This document shows positions 8,803 through 17,843 of a stretch of 64,000 nt of DNA, in pieces. This DNA is from an uncultured Prevotellaceae bacterium (GTDB lineage Bacteria > Bacteroidota > Bacteroidia > Bacteroidales > Bacteroidaceae): positions 30,905 through 94,904 of the forward strand of contig CAMVPA010000005.1 of NCBI GenBank assembly GCA_947169245.1, read 5' to 3'. Position 1 is the first letter of the stretch; every line of letters begins with the position of its first letter. A program made the position numbers and the translations under genes. The notes below the pieces were generated by a model that saw only the letters and a program-made list of their open reading frames with translations, searched no databases and was not told the origin of the DNA.

Positions 8803-9360
8803 ATGGACGAACAATTAAGACAGATTGGCGAGCGTCTGCGCGGACTGCGCGACGTACTCGACATTCCCGTGAGCGAGATGGCAGAGACCATCGGCATCAG
8901 TGCTGACAAGTATGAGAAGATAGAGGCAGGCGAGCTGGACATCACCATCTCGAACCTGATGAAGATAGCCCATAAGTACGGCGTGTCGACAGAAGAGCTC
9001 ATCTTTGCAGAGTCACCCCACATGAAGTCATACTACGTGACCCGCAAGGGACAGGGCATGAGCATTGAGCGCACCAAGGCTTACAAGTACCAGTCGCTGG
9101 TGGGCGGTTTCGTGGGCCACAAGGCCGACGTCTTCATCGTCACCGTGGAGCCCAAGCCGGGCGCACGCACCATCTACAAGAACACCCACCCGGGTCAGGA
9201 GTTCAACATGGTACTGGAGGGAAAGATGGAGCTCTACATCGGCGGCAAGACCATCGTACTGGACGAAGGAGACAGCATCTACTTCGACTCCACCAAGCCT
9301 CACGGCATGCTGGCCGTCGGTGACAAGGCAGTAAAGTTCTTAGCGTTCACAGTAGAATAA
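8803..9360 (+). CDS. XRE-family regulator with C-terminal cupin domain
   Basis: The 185-residue protein has an XRE helix-turn-helix at residues about 5-60 ('IGERLRGLRDVLDIPVSEMA', 'KYEKIEAGELDITISNLMKI') and a cupin barrel at residues about 100-185 ('HPGQEFNMVLEGKMELYIGG', 'LDEGDSIYFDSTKPHGM'). The start at 8803 follows the likely promoter; a longer frame from 8773 overlaps the -7 box. Such proteins usually sense a small metabolite through the cupin. The acyl-CoA synthetase gene follows after 42 nt, as in many Bacteroidales, so the pair probably forms a regulated unit. Confidence 0.88.
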   Translation: MDEQLRQIGERLRGLRDVLDIPVSEMAETIGISADKYEKIEAGELDITISNLMKIAHKYGVSTEELIFAESPHMKSYYVTRKGQGMSIERTKAYKYQSLVGGFVGHKADVFIVTVEPKPGARTIYKNTHPGQEFNMVLEGKMELYIGGKTIVLDEGDSIYFDSTKPHGMLAVGDKAVKFLAFTVE

Positions 9361-9396
9361 TAACGTCATAACGGTATCACGTTATAACGAAAGAGT
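9358..9396. repeat. ATAACG-type junction repeat, copy 1
   Basis: The gap between the XRE-cupin and acyl-CoA synthetase genes contains AATAACGTCATAACGG and TATCACGTTATAACG, degenerate units of 8-10 nt with internal symmetry. A related block lies at 49349-49396 between two unrelated genes. Confidence 0.55.
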
Positions 9397-9402
9397 ATAT
9401 CT

Positions 9403-11079
9403 ATGATAGAGAGATTTTTGAAGCAGACCACATTCACGTCGGTCGAAGATTACAATAAGAACCTGGAGTTTATCATCCCCGAGAACTTCAACTTCGCCTA
9501 CGACGTCATGGACGCATGGGCTGAGGAGAAGCCCGACGGGCTGGCCATCCTCTGGACCAACGACCAGGGCGAGGAGATTCGCACCACCTTCGCTGAGCTG
9601 AAGGAGCAGTCAGACCAAGCGGCCAGCTACCTGCAATCGCTGGGCATCGGCAAGAACGACCCCGTGATGCTCATTCTGAAGCGTCGCTACGAGTGGTGGA
9701 TCATCATGCTGGCCCTGTGCAAGATTGGCGCCATCGTCATCCCTGCTACCCACATGCTGACGAAGAAGGACATCATCTATCGTAATACCCGTGCCAGTGT
9801 GAAGGCCATCATCTGCGTCGACGATGCCTACGTCACCAGCCAGATACAGTTGGCGATGCCAGATAGTCCGACCGTGAAACAGTACATCACCGTTACTGAC
9901 CACGGCAAGCCTATCCCCGAAGGCTTCCACGACTGGCAGGCTGAGTGGCAGCAGGCTCCGAAGTTCGTGCGTCCGGCCTTCGTCAACGAGAACGACGACA
10001 CGATGCTGATGTACTTCACCTCGGGTACCAGCGGCGAGCCGAAGATGGTGGCCCACGACTACCTCTACGCCATGGGACACCTGACGACGGGCGTCTTCTG
10101 GCACAACCTGCATGAGGGGTCACTGCACCTCACCGTTGCCGATACCGGCTGGGGCAAAGCCGTGTGGGGTAAGTTCTACGGCCAGTGGTTCGCAGGCGCA
10201 ACGGTGTTCGTGTTCGACCATGAGAAGTTCAATGCCGACACCCTGCTACGCCAGATTGAGAAGTACAAGGTGACGAGCTTCTGCGCGCCGCCTACCATCT
10301 ACCGCTTCATGATTCGCGAAGACTTGAGCAAGTACGACCTGAGCAGTCTCGAATACTGCTGCACAGCCGGCGAGGCACTCAACCCTGCCGTCTTCGACAA
10401 GCTCAAGGAGAAGACGGGCCTCACCATCATGGAAGGCTTCGGACAGACGGAGACCACCATGACGCTGGGCACGATGCCCTGGATGACGCCGAAGCCCGGT
10501 TCCATGGGTATACCCAACGCCCAGTACCACATCGACCTGCTGCGCGCCGACGGCACCTCGTGCGAGGACGGTGAGAAGGGCGAGATTGTGATTCGCGTCG
10601 GCGACCGCAAGCCCATCGGCCTGTTCAAGTACTACTATCGCGACGAGGAGCTGACCCGCGAGGCCTGGCACGACGGCATCTACCATACGGGCGACATGGC
10701 GTGGCGCGACGAGGACGGCTACTACTGGTTCGAGGGCCGCATCGACGACGTGATTAAGAGCTCTGGTTACCGCATCGGTCCGTTCGAGGTGGAGAGTGCG
10801 CTGATGACCCACCCTGCTGTCGTAGAGTGTGCCATCACGGGTGTGCCCGACGACATCCGCGGCATGGTGGTCAAGGCTACCGTCGTGCTCGGCAAGGAGT
10901 GGAAGGACAAGGCCGGCGACGACCTCGTCAAGGAGCTGCAGCAGCACGTCAAGAAGGTCACCGCCCCCTATAAGTACCCGCGCATCGTGGAGTTCGTCGA
11001 CGAACTGCCGAAGACCATCAGCGGTAAGATTCGCCGCGTAGAGATTCGCAATGCAGATAAACAGAAAACAACGAAGTAG
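9403..11079 (+). CDS. AMP-forming acyl-CoA synthetase
   Basis: The 558-residue ANL-superfamily enzyme activates a carboxylic acid with ATP and CoA. The phosphate loop is 'YFTSGTSGEPKMVAH'; further motifs are 'GFGQTETTM' (A5), 'YHTGDMAWRDEDGYYWFEGR' (A7/A8), 'IKSSGYRIGPFEVES' and the C-terminal 'PKTISGKIRR' with the catalytic Lys. It resembles acetyl- or medium-chain acyl-CoA synthetases; the exact acid is not decidable. It lies directly downstream of the XRE-cupin regulator and upstream of proB. Confidence 0.9.
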   Translation: MIERFLKQTTFTSVEDYNKNLEFIIPENFNFAYDVMDAWAEEKPDGLAILWTNDQGEEIRTTFAELKEQSDQAASYLQSLGIGKNDPVMLILKRRYEWWIIMLALCKIGAIVIPATHMLTKKDIIYRNTRASVKAIICVDDAYVTSQIQLAMPDSPTVKQYITVTDHGKPIPEGFHDWQAEWQQAPKFVRPAFVNENDDTMLMYFTSGTSGEPKMVAHDYLYAMGHLTTGVFWHNLHEGSLHLTVADTGWGKAVWGKFYGQWFAGATVFVFDHEKFNADTLLRQIEKYKVTSFCAPPTIYRFMIREDLSKYDLSSLEYCCTAGEALNPAVFDKLKEKTGLTIMEGFGQTETTMTLGTMPWMTPKPGSMGIPNAQYHIDLLRADGTSCEDGEKGEIVIRVGDRKPIGLFKYYYRDEELTREAWHDGIYHTGDMAWRDEDGYYWFEGRIDDVIKSSGYRIGPFEVESALMTHPAVVECAITGVPDDIRGMVVKATVVLGKEWKDKAGDDLVKELQQHVKKVTAPYKYPRIVEFVDELPKTISGKIRRVEIRNADKQKTTK

Positions 11080-11169
11080 ATAAAAGACAACTATAACAAC
11101 AAAGGACAACATTTGCTGCGCGCCAGAACAAGTTGTCCTAAGTTGTCGTTAAAGAAAACAGATATTGTC

Positions 11170-11949
11170 GTGAAAAGAAGGATTGTTGTAAAGATTGGCT
11201 CGAACGCACTGACCCGTCCCGACGGGCGGCTCGACGTGACGCGCATGTCGGCGCTCGTCGACCAGATAGCGTGGCTGCGCCAGCACGACTTTGAGGTGAT
11301 ATTGGTGTCGTCTGGTGCCGTGGCCTGCGGTCGTCGCGAACTGAGAAAGGTAGACCACGAGTTGGACTCCGTGGAGCAGCGTCAGCTTTACTCTGCTTTA
11401 GGTCAGGCCAAGCTCATCGGGCTGTATTACGACCTCTTCCGCGAGTATCACATCCATGTGGGCCAGGTGCTGACGATGAAGGAGAACTTCCGTCCCGGCG
11501 AACAGTACGAGAACCAGCGGGCCTGTATGCGGGTGATGCTGGAGAACGGTGTGCTGCCCATCGTCAACGAGAACGACACGGTAAGCGTCACCGAGCTGAT
11601 GTTCACCGATAACGACGAGCTTTCCGGCCTCATTGCCCAGATGATGCAGGCCAACACGCTCATCCTGCTGTCGAACATCGACGGCATCTACACTGGCGAC
11701 CCTGCGGCACCCCAGTCGCAACTCATCAAAGAGGTAACGCCCGGTACTGACCTCTCGCAATACATCCAGACGGAGAAGAGTTCGGCAGGACGCGGCGGCA
11801 TGCAGTCGAAATATGCTACTGCCTCGAAGATTCAGCAAAGCGGCATCCGCGTCATCATTGCCAACGGCAAGCGCGAGAACGTGCTCATCGACCTGATGGA
11901 GCATCCCGAAACGACCCCACACACCGTGTTTAAAGTGAAGAGTGAATAA
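11170..11949 (+). CDS. proB: Glutamate 5-kinase
   Basis: Phosphorylates glutamate in the first step of proline synthesis. I chose the GTG at 11170 (read VKRRIVVKIGSNALTRPDGR), since the conserved fold begins at 'RRIVVKIGSNAL'; an upstream TTG at 11113 would add 19 unconserved residues running through an inverted-repeat region. Motifs are 'VSSGAVACGRRE', 'PIVNENDTVS', 'FTDNDELSGLIA' and 'SAGRGGMQSKYATA' of the amino-acid kinase family. There is no C-terminal PUA domain, so this is a short ProB of 259 residues. The upstream gap (11080-11169) holds GACAAC/GGACAAC and GTTGTCC/GTTGTC arms that could form a hairpin. Confidence 0.93.
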   Translation: MKRRIVVKIGSNALTRPDGRLDVTRMSALVDQIAWLRQHDFEVILVSSGAVACGRRELRKVDHELDSVEQRQLYSALGQAKLIGLYYDLFREYHIHVGQVLTMKENFRPGEQYENQRACMRVMLENGVLPIVNENDTVSVTELMFTDNDELSGLIAQMMQANTLILLSNIDGIYTGDPAAPQSQLIKEVTPGTDLSQYIQTEKSSAGRGGMQSKYATASKIQQSGIRVIIANGKRENVLIDLMEHPETTPHTVFKVKSE

Positions 11950-11970
11950 TTAGCTACCACACGAAGAAAT

Positions 11971-13158
11971 ATGCAATTAGAAGAGACTTTCAAGAGCGTA
12001 AAGCGAGCCAGCAAGAGTCTGGCACTGCTCAGCGACCAACAGCGTAACGAGATTTTGCTGGCTGTGGCCGACGCCATCATAGAGAATAAGGTAAGAATCC
12101 TTGAGGCCAACGCTAAAGACTTGGCCAAGATGGAGAAGAGCAACCCGCTCTACGACCGTCTGCAGCTGACCGACAGCCGTCTGGAGGGCATCGCCAGTGA
12201 TATGCGCAACGTCGCCAGCCTGCCCTCGCCGCTCGGACACGTCACCAAGCAAAAGACGCTGCCCAACGGTCTGCGCCTCTGTCGTGTCTCCGTGCCCTTC
12301 GGCGTCATCGGCATGATCTACGAGGCCCGTCCCAACGTCACCTTCGACGTCTTCTCGCTCTGTTTCAAGAGCGGCAACGCCTGCGTGCTGAAGGGCGGCA
12401 AGGATGCCGACTGCTCGAACCGCGAAGAGGTAGCTCTGATTCATGAGATACTTGAGAAATACGGTGTTTCAAAGGATGTTGTAGCACTATTGCCCGCCAC
12501 CCACGAGGCAACAGGCGAGATGCTCAACGCTGTCGGCTACGTCGACCTCTGCATTCCCCGTGGCGGACGCAAGCTCATCGACTTCGTGCGCGACACCGCA
12601 CGCATCCCCGTCATCGAGACCGGCGCTGGTGTGGTGCATATCTATTTTGACAAAGATGGTGATTTGGAGAAAGGAAAAGCCATCATCAATAATGCCAAGA
12701 CACGCCGCGTCAGCGTCTGCAATGCGCTCGACACGCTGCTTATCCACAAAGACAGGGAGGGCGAACTGGACCAGTTGCTGGCGCCGATGAAAGGAAAGGT
12801 GGAGTTCTTCTTCAACGACGAGAGCCGCTATGACACAGAGTTCATGGACTACAAGATGAATGTCGTGACCGTCAACTCTTTGGAGGAGGCTCTCGACCAT
12901 ATTGACCAACACGGCAGCGGTCATAGCGAGGCCATCGTCACCGAGAACGAGGCGGCCGCCCGCAAGTTCCAGGCTCATGTCGACGCCGCCTGCGTCTATT
13001 GGAACGCGCCCACGTCGTTCACCGACGGAGCCCAGTTCGGCCTCGGCGCTGAGATAGGCATCTCTACCCAGAAGCTCGGTCCCCGCGGCCCCATGGCCCT
13101 GGAGGAGATTACCACCTACAAGTGGCTCATCGAGGGCGAAGGACAAGTGCGAGCATGA
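11971..13158 (+). CDS. proA: Gamma-glutamyl phosphate reductase
   Basis: Reduces glutamyl-5-phosphate to the semialdehyde, the second proline step. The 395-residue protein has the aldehyde-dehydrogenase-like catalytic Cys at about residue 250 in '[13 protein letters not shown]', plus '[19 protein letters not shown]', '[12 protein letters not shown]' and '[11 protein letters not shown]'. It follows proB after 21 nt. In relatives that I recall, argF' follows proA; here an AT-rich insertion of about 10 kb separates them. Confidence 0.96.
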   Translation: MQLEETFKSVKRASKSLALLSDQQRNEILLAVADAIIENKVRILEANAKDLAKMEKSNPLYDRLQLTDSRLEGIASDMRNVASLPSPLGHVTKQKTLPNGLRLCRVSVPFGVIGMIYEARPNVTFDVFSLCFKSGNACVLKGGKDADCSNREEVALIHEILEKYGVSKDVVALLPATHEATGEMLNAVGYVDLCIPRGGRKLIDFVRDTARIPVIETGAGVVHIYFDKDGDLEKGKAIINNAKTRRVSVCNALDTLLIHKDREGELDQLLAPMKGKVEFFFNDESRYDTEFMDYKMNVVTVNSLEEALDHIDQHGSGHSEAIVTENEAAARKFQAHVDAACVYWNAPTSFTDGAQFGLGAEIGISTQKLGPRGPMALEEITTYKWLIEGEGQVRA

Positions 13159-13162
13159 CTCG

Positions 13163-13212
13163 CAAATGAGAAATGAGTAATGAGAAATGAGTAATGAGTA
13201 ATGAGAAATTAT
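13163..13212. repeat. Degenerate tandem repeat (TGAGAAA/TGAGTAA units)
   Basis: Six or so 7-nt units alternating TGAGAAA and TGAGTAA follow the proA stop. The same family appears between rpmH and efp (44613-44645), within the glycosyltransferase gene (45656-45688) and, in reverse orientation, as the signal-peptide region of the NigD-like gene (40030-40065). Confidence 0.7.
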
Positions 13213-13279
13213 GAAGAGTTTCATCAAAAAAGAAGATTAAAAAATATAACACTTGTTTCCTTATTTTCAGATTATTTTA

Positions 13280-13287
13280 TAATTTTG
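13280..13287 (+). promoter_or_regulatory. -7 box (TAATTTTG) for the large serine recombinase
   Basis: TAATTTTG matches TAnnTTTG and lies 29 nt before the recombinase ATG at 13317, just inside the element's left edge. Confidence 0.55.
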
Positions 13288-13316
13288 CAACGTTAAATAA
13301 ATAAGGCGATTGCAAA

Positions 13317-14837
13317 ATGAAGAAATGTATCTTACTTTCTCGTGTTTCAACACAGCAACAAACACTTGAACAGCAAACAAATGAGTTGTTAAGATTTGCA
13401 AAGAATCTCGGATATATCGATTCGTGTATTATTGTAATTGAAGATAAAGAATCGGCAATTAAGTTAGATGAAGAACACCGAAAAGGATTAATCAAATTGA
13501 AAGAATACATAGCAGGTGACAAAGACATAAATAGCGTTATCTGTTATGAGATTAGTCGAATTAGCAGACAGCAAAAAGTTCTGTTTTCGATTAGGGATTA
13601 TCTGAAAGAAAGGAAAATACAACTTATCATTTTAAAACCATATATGGAACTTTTGGATGATAAGGGTGAGATAACCCCGACTGCCAATATTGTGTTTTCT
13701 CTGTTTAGCACTTTGAGCGAAAACGAAATGATGTTGAAAACAGAACGTTTGCAGAGAGGACGCAAACAGAAAAAGTCAGAAGGCAAATATGGTGGTGGCA
13801 AAATCTTATTTGGATATAAGATTGGCGAAAATAATATGATTGAGATTGACGAAAAAGATTCTGCTACTGTCAAAAAGGTATTCAATTTGTACGAGAATGG
13901 AATGTCTGGTGGTTCTATTGCAAAAGAAATGATGGAAAGAGGATGGATAAGAAGTAAAAATATATCTTCCGCAATAACACTTATAAACCGTATGTTAAAT
14001 AATAAAAGGTACATCGGAATAAATGACGGATTCGACACACAATACCCTGCAATTTTGACAGCAGAACAGTTTTACAAATGTAGGGAAATGACTGACCAAT
14101 ATATTAAACGTGGATATACAAATATCTCTTTCATCTACTATTCACAAGGACTAATTAAAAGCAAAGAGAATGGCAGGGTTTTAAGTCCTTGCAAAACGAC
14201 TTGTGTATATGGTATGTACGACCCTAATACCAAAAAGCACATGACTATCAGTTTAAATGTTGCAGATTCGTTAGTTTGGCAGGCTGTCAAACAGCACAAA
14301 TTGGAAAATGCAAATATTGATGTAAAAACGTTACGTGGAGAAATGACACATCGATTGAGAATATATAGGCAGAAGATAAGGACTGAAGAAACAGAAATGC
14401 AAAATCTTAGTAAGCAAATTGAGCGAATTGAAAAGCGTATTATTGAGGGTAAGATGGATGAATATAAAGGTGATAAAATGATTAGTGATATTCAAAATGA
14501 AATAATCAGACTTAGCAACTTTATCGACAAATGGAAATATGAAACGGAATCTCTTAAAGAAGAATTGAAGAACGCAACAGAAAGCAAATTGAAAAGAGAT
14601 TATTCAAAAATTAAAGATGATACAGAAATAGCAAACATCATCCACAATGACGTTGATATTATATGGATGAGCAGAACTGACGAACATGCAAAATATAGAT
14701 TAGAGTTTCATTTCAAGAATGGGCAAATAAGAACATATATCGTTAAGAACAATGGTAGAGCGAGAAAATTGTGGGATGAACAGGGAAACGAACTCAAATT
14801 TGATTTTAAAGAAAGAATCAAAAGGAAACATTATTAG
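13317..14837 (+). CDS. Large serine recombinase
   Basis: The 506-residue protein has an N-terminal resolvase-type catalytic domain (residues about 1-150) with the nucleophile Ser11 in 'CILLSRVSTQQQ', and 'YEISRISRQ' plus 'ENEMMLKTERLQRGR' further on. A Recombinase domain follows (about 160-250, 'GGGKILFGYKIG', 'MLNNKRYIGIND'), then a long Glu/Lys-rich coiled coil (about 340-440). This is the architecture of large serine integrases and transposases. Its position at the element's left end fits an integrase acting on the adjacent att site. It is AT-rich compared with proA. Confidence 0.88.
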   Translation: MKKCILLSRVSTQQQTLEQQTNELLRFAKNLGYIDSCIIVIEDKESAIKLDEEHRKGLIKLKEYIAGDKDINSVICYEISRISRQQKVLFSIRDYLKERKIQLIILKPYMELLDDKGEITPTANIVFSLFSTLSENEMMLKTERLQRGRKQKKSEGKYGGGKILFGYKIGENNMIEIDEKDSATVKKVFNLYENGMSGGSIAKEMMERGWIRSKNISSAITLINRMLNNKRYIGINDGFDTQYPAILTAEQFYKCREMTDQYIKRGYTNISFIYYSQGLIKSKENGRVLSPCKTTCVYGMYDPNTKKHMTISLNVADSLVWQAVKQHKLENANIDVKTLRGEMTHRLRIYRQKIRTEETEMQNLSKQIERIEKRIIEGKMDEYKGDKMISDIQNEIIRLSNFIDKWKYETESLKEELKNATESKLKRDYSKIKDDTEIANIIHNDVDIIWMSRTDEHAKYRLEFHFKNGQIRTYIVKNNGRARKLWDEQGNELKFDFKERIKRKHY

Positions 14838-14861
14838 ATGCAAAAACACCCTATCATGTAT

Positions 14862-14893
14862 AATCCGTATTTGCAGAGCTGCAAATACGGATT
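14862..14893. terminator. Hairpin after the large serine recombinase
   Basis: A perfect 14-bp stem AATCCGTATTTGCA / TGCAAATACGGATT with a GAGC loop, between the recombinase and the convergent minus-strand operon. There is no long T tract, so it may be a bidirectional terminator or a protein-binding palindrome. Confidence 0.55.
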
Positions 14894-14962
14894 ATTGAAA
14901 ACATTAAATGAATTATTGACAGCGTTCAAACTGCTCCATCAAAGAAAAGAGACAATCCTGTT

Positions 14963-15574
14963 TCATCGGTTGTTCCATTGTCCGTTTTTCCAAAAAGGAG
15001 ATTTGAAGTCTTCATCGAAAATAGACCTCTTATCAGAATAGTATTTCACATGCAGTTTTGTTTCGTCATTCTGTTCATCCTTATAGTCTAAATACACACC
15101 AGTCTGACCGAATCCAAAACGTTCTGATGTCGGTTCTGTGTCATACAAACCACCGCAATTGTCATAACTCCAATATCCCCATACTCTTTTGAAATATTTC
15201 TGACCATAATCATTGGAAATGAAATATTCCTGTATGTCAAAATGCGCATTTGCACGTATAAATTCGTAGTCCGTAAAATAAACTATATAGAATGTCGGTT
15301 GTTCTGGTTGGAAGAAGTAATTTATTAGATTGAAGATTTTGTCAAAACTGCTCGACTGATAATTGACATATAGCAATTGGCTATCTTCGTCATATTTCAT
15401 AATGCTGTCGTTCGTTTCTGCATTGCCGATTTCCACATCAGCAGCATACATTGCATAGGAACCATCACAGCACCAATCCCTAAAATTGGCATAGTTGTAG
15501 ATGCTGAAATTCTCCACAACAATTTCAATTCTTACTAATTCTGGATTCTTAATTCTGTTTCTTAGATGTCGCAT
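14963..15574 (-). CDS. Hypothetical protein, last gene of cargo operon
   Basis: The 203-residue protein was not recognised. It is rich in aromatic residues (many Tyr, Phe, Trp) and acidic, with 'FRDWCCDGSYAMYAADVEIG', 'YIVYFTDYEFIRANAHFDIQ' and 'RVWGYWSYDNCGGLYD', which suggests a compact beta-rich soluble fold. There is no signal peptide or membrane segment. It is the last of six minus-strand genes (17565 down to 14963) inside the AT-rich element. Confidence 0.65.
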   Translation of the reverse strand: MRHLRNRIKNPELVRIEIVVENFSIYNYANFRDWCCDGSYAMYAADVEIGNAETNDSIMKYDEDSQLLYVNYQSSSFDKIFNLINYFFQPEQPTFYIVYFTDYEFIRANAHFDIQEYFISNDYGQKYFKRVWGYWSYDNCGGLYDTEPTSERFGFGQTGVYLDYKDEQNDETKLHVKYYSDKRSIFDEDFKSPFWKNGQWNNR

Positions 15575-15681
15575 AAATACTACAATACTTATTTATTAAT
15601 AATAGTATTTTCGACTTATCCAATCTTAGTATTAGGATAGTTTTTCTTTTCCAATATGCAAATAGTGAGGTATTGAATTGA

Positions 15682-15873
15682 TTATGAGGCCAGTGCCAAA
15701 AGGAAAATGAGAATTAAGATAATCCACCCTATTACACGCAAACATGAACCCCAACCCTCAAACAACAGTTCAAAGATTTTTCCGATTCCTTTTAATACCC
15801 AACCTAAAATTCCACCACCTGTGAAGATAGCGAGTATGACCACAATGAGTCCGATAAAAATCAATATCTCCAT
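15682..15873 (-). CDS. Small membrane protein
   Basis: 63 residues with two hydrophobic segments (about 3-25 and 44-62) joined by a short amphipathic stretch 'VLKGIGKIFELLFEGWGSC'. Such small two-helix proteins can be toxins, holins or accessory membrane anchors, but nothing here decides. It lies in the minus-strand cargo operon between a 62-residue and a 203-residue protein. Confidence 0.5.
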   Translation of the reverse strand: MEILIFIGLIVVILAIFTGGGILGWVLKGIGKIFELLFEGWGSCLRVIGWIILILIFLLALAS

Positions 15874-15935
15874 CTACATGTTTTTACTAAATCCCCAACC
15901 AGTTTTTGAAAACCAGTTGGGGACAAATCGGATGA

Positions 15936-16124
15936 TTAGACTTTCTTAATATCCCACCACGCTTGTGAATAAGCGTCTTGTGCCTGTTTGTTGTAACCTG
16001 CCGCTTTAATTGCTGCCTTAATCTTATCAGGGTCACATGAACTCAACGGAGTTTCAACAGTGAGCGTTGTACCTTTTGGCATATCGCCAAATTTCTCTTT
16101 CGATGTGATTTTGAACTTTGTCAT
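15936..16124 (-). CDS. Small hypothetical protein
   Basis: 62 residues, soluble, with 'MTKFKITSKEKFGDMPKGTT' followed by 'TPLSSCDPDKIKAAIKAAGY' and ending 'AYSQAWWDIKKV'. A beta-strand start followed by helices is suggested. It was not recognised. It is in the minus-strand cargo operon, 25 nt after the 75-residue gene. Confidence 0.5.
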   Translation of the reverse strand: MTKFKITSKEKFGDMPKGTTLTVETPLSSCDPDKIKAAIKAAGYNKQAQDAYSQAWWDIKKV

Positions 16125-16149
16125 AACTCTTTTTATTTTTAGTTAATAA

Positions 16150-16377
16150 CTATTTTTTGCGGATTCCTCCACTATACTCTCTCACATAGACATATCGGTC
16201 TGTATAGACCTCAATATCCTTTCCGTTACCTGCAAGTAGTAAGTCAAGTATATGATTGCCGTTAAAGTCGCAAACCCTACTCCAACTACTTGCGCCTATT
16301 GAGCAACGTTGCAATTCCTTATCGTTATTCGGATTGATGCGATATAGGAAACCACCACTTTTTACCGTTTGTGCCAT
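16150..16377 (-). CDS. Small hypothetical protein, paralogue of the 82-aa protein at 17317
   Basis: 75 residues. It shares a pattern with the 82-residue product at 17317-17565: an aromatic 'FLY' or 'YFW' start, then 'SSWSRVCDFNGNHIL' (compare 'SAWEKLKTFDNDIV'), 'GNGKDIEVYTDRYVYV' (compare 'NGGKLIVNTTKERLLV') and a terminal 'GGIR' or 'GIIR'. This looks like a single beta-meander or one blade-like unit. Function unknown. Confidence 0.55.
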   Translation of the reverse strand: MAQTVKSGGFLYRINPNNDKELQRCSIGASSWSRVCDFNGNHILDLLLAGNGKDIEVYTDRYVYVREYSGGIRKK

Positions 16378-16398
16378 TAAATGTAAAACACTTTTAAA

Positions 16399-17283
16399 CT
16401 ACAAAATCCACCATAATAGGAGTAATAGGAAGAGCGCTATAATTATTTTCTTTATCAGATTGCCAGTACTTTTAATCCCTAATGCTTTAAATACTGCATT
16501 TTTCTCTGAATAAGCATTGCGTTCATCTATTTTTTGTTGAATTTGACCACTGGTGATTTTTTGGAATGCTTTATTCCAATTATTATCAACATCAACATTC
16601 CATTCATCTTTTTCGTTCCATTCATCTTTAGAAACTCTGTATTCTGGATTTTCGCCCCATTTGCGATTTGGATTGAATGTAATATCCAATCCCTGTTTTT
16701 TTAACGAATTTTCAGTTACAAAACGACCATTATCATCTCTCCATAATGTTTTAGAATCAGCAGAGTGCCAATTTATGACGGCATGTTCATTATTTGATAA
16801 TTTTTTAGCATATTCTTCTGTAATTTCAAACAGAACAATTGCTTCATTTTTCTCGCTGCACCAAATATAATCGTTCCCACTAATCTTTTCAATTTTGGCA
16901 TCTTTACCACTGATTAGTAATTGAACTTCGCCATTAACAAAGTTTCCAAACGATTTTAATAAAACCCCCATTTCGTCATCAAGTTCATCCCAATATATGC
17001 CCAAAACAAAATGTCTTATTTCATTTTCTTCAACACAGATTAGCCTCATTCCTATGTTTTCTTCAAGCTCAATTTTATTCGAGAAAAAAGTAAACTTCAA
17101 ATTAGGATATGAAGAAGATATACGAACGTCACAACCGTCAGAAGAATAAATCTTTTTCATCTTTATTCCATACTCTGAACTTCCAGAATCAATATTGTAC
17201 GCTAAACATTTGATAATACCTGAATCTTCAAAAATCTTATTCATGTTTACAATAATTATTTGATTTTGCCTACTCTTTATCAT
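16399..17283 (-). CDS. Hypothetical tail-anchored protein
   Basis: 294 residues with a single C-terminal hydrophobic helix ('LIKKIIIALFLLLLLWWIL') and no signal peptide, so a cytosolic domain anchored by its tail is likely. The N-terminal 200 residues look beta-rich ('CDVRISSSYPNLKFTFFSNK', 'RHFVLGIYWDELDDEMGVLL'). The central region has a duplicated 'DEWNEKDEWNVD' segment. An alternative start is Met14 at 17244. It is the largest protein of the minus-strand cargo operon, so probably its core effector or sensor. No family was recognised. Confidence 0.6.
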   Translation of the reverse strand: MIKSRQNQIIIVNMNKIFEDSGIIKCLAYNIDSGSSEYGIKMKKIYSSDGCDVRISSSYPNLKFTFFSNKIELEENIGMRLICVEENEIRHFVLGIYWDELDDEMGVLLKSFGNFVNGEVQLLISGKDAKIEKISGNDYIWCSEKNEAIVLFEITEEYAKKLSNNEHAVINWHSADSKTLWRDDNGRFVTENSLKKQGLDITFNPNRKWGENPEYRVSKDEWNEKDEWNVDVDNNWNKAFQKITSGQIQQKIDERNAYSEKNAVFKALGIKSTGNLIKKIIIALFLLLLLWWIL

Positions 17284-17316
17284 AGGATTTTCGGCTTTTT
17301 CCTTATATCATAATTG

Positions 17317-17565
17317 TCATTTTGGCATATCCACAATTTCATGTTTTGACATAACCATTCTTATGATACCATTAACATCTACTAATAGTCTTTCTTTTGT
17401 CGTGTTTACAATCAATTTTCCGCCATTAGTAGGTTCAATACTTACAATGTCATTGTCGAAAGTTTTAAGTTTCTCCCATGCAGATTTTGTTGTGGATTTA
17501 GTATACAATACGGCATCCTGCCAGAAATAATCCTGACCATTAATCGTTAATATCAATTTCTCCAT
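17317..17565 (-). CDS. Small hypothetical protein, first gene of cargo operon
   Basis: 82 residues; MEKLILTINGQDYFWQDAVL start. It is a paralogue of the 75-residue protein at 16150 (see there). As first gene after a roughly 270-nt leader with strong inverted repeats, it may be the target of leader regulation. Function unknown. Confidence 0.6.
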   Translation of the reverse strand: MEKLILTINGQDYFWQDAVLYTKSTTKSAWEKLKTFDNDIVSIEPTNGGKLIVNTTKERLLVDVNGIIRMVMSKHEIVDMPK

Positions 17566-17655
17566 ATCATAATACTGTTTTACGTTAATACTACTTCTTC
17601 AATTGGAGAATCAGCACTAACTAAATGGGCATAAAGAAAGTGCAGCCCCAACCAT

Positions 17656-17777
17656 ATTCTCGTTCAGGTCTGCGACAACCCATTATCACATATGTTGAAG
17701 TCTGCACTATGTGCATACTCCAATGTGATAATGTTTGCTCGTCTTTCTTCTATCGAGGTCGCAGTTCGAACGAGAAT
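17656..17777 (-). ncRNA. Candidate structured leader or small RNA
   Basis: Nested inverted repeats: ATTCTCGTTC (17656-17665) with GAACGAGAAT (17768-17777); CTGCGAC (17670-17676) with GTCGCAG (17758-17764); CATTATCACAT (17681-17691) with ATGTGATAATG (17723-17733); apical TGCAC/GTGCA (17703-17715). Together they give one long interrupted hairpin of about 120 nt. It lies downstream of a minus-strand TATCTTTG box (17844-17851) and upstream of the cargo operon, so it may be a cis-regulatory leader or an independent RNA. No protein is supported in 17566-18048. Confidence 0.5.
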
Positions 17778-17843
17778 TGAGCAATCAAAAGTTCTTGTAC
17801 CATCCTTTTTCACCATCCACACGGACGGTCAGACAATACGTTA

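Noticed and set aside
14838..15041. 67-codon plus-strand frame after the large recombinase
   Set aside because: It begins in the hairpin region and overlaps the minus-strand 203-residue gene; no support.
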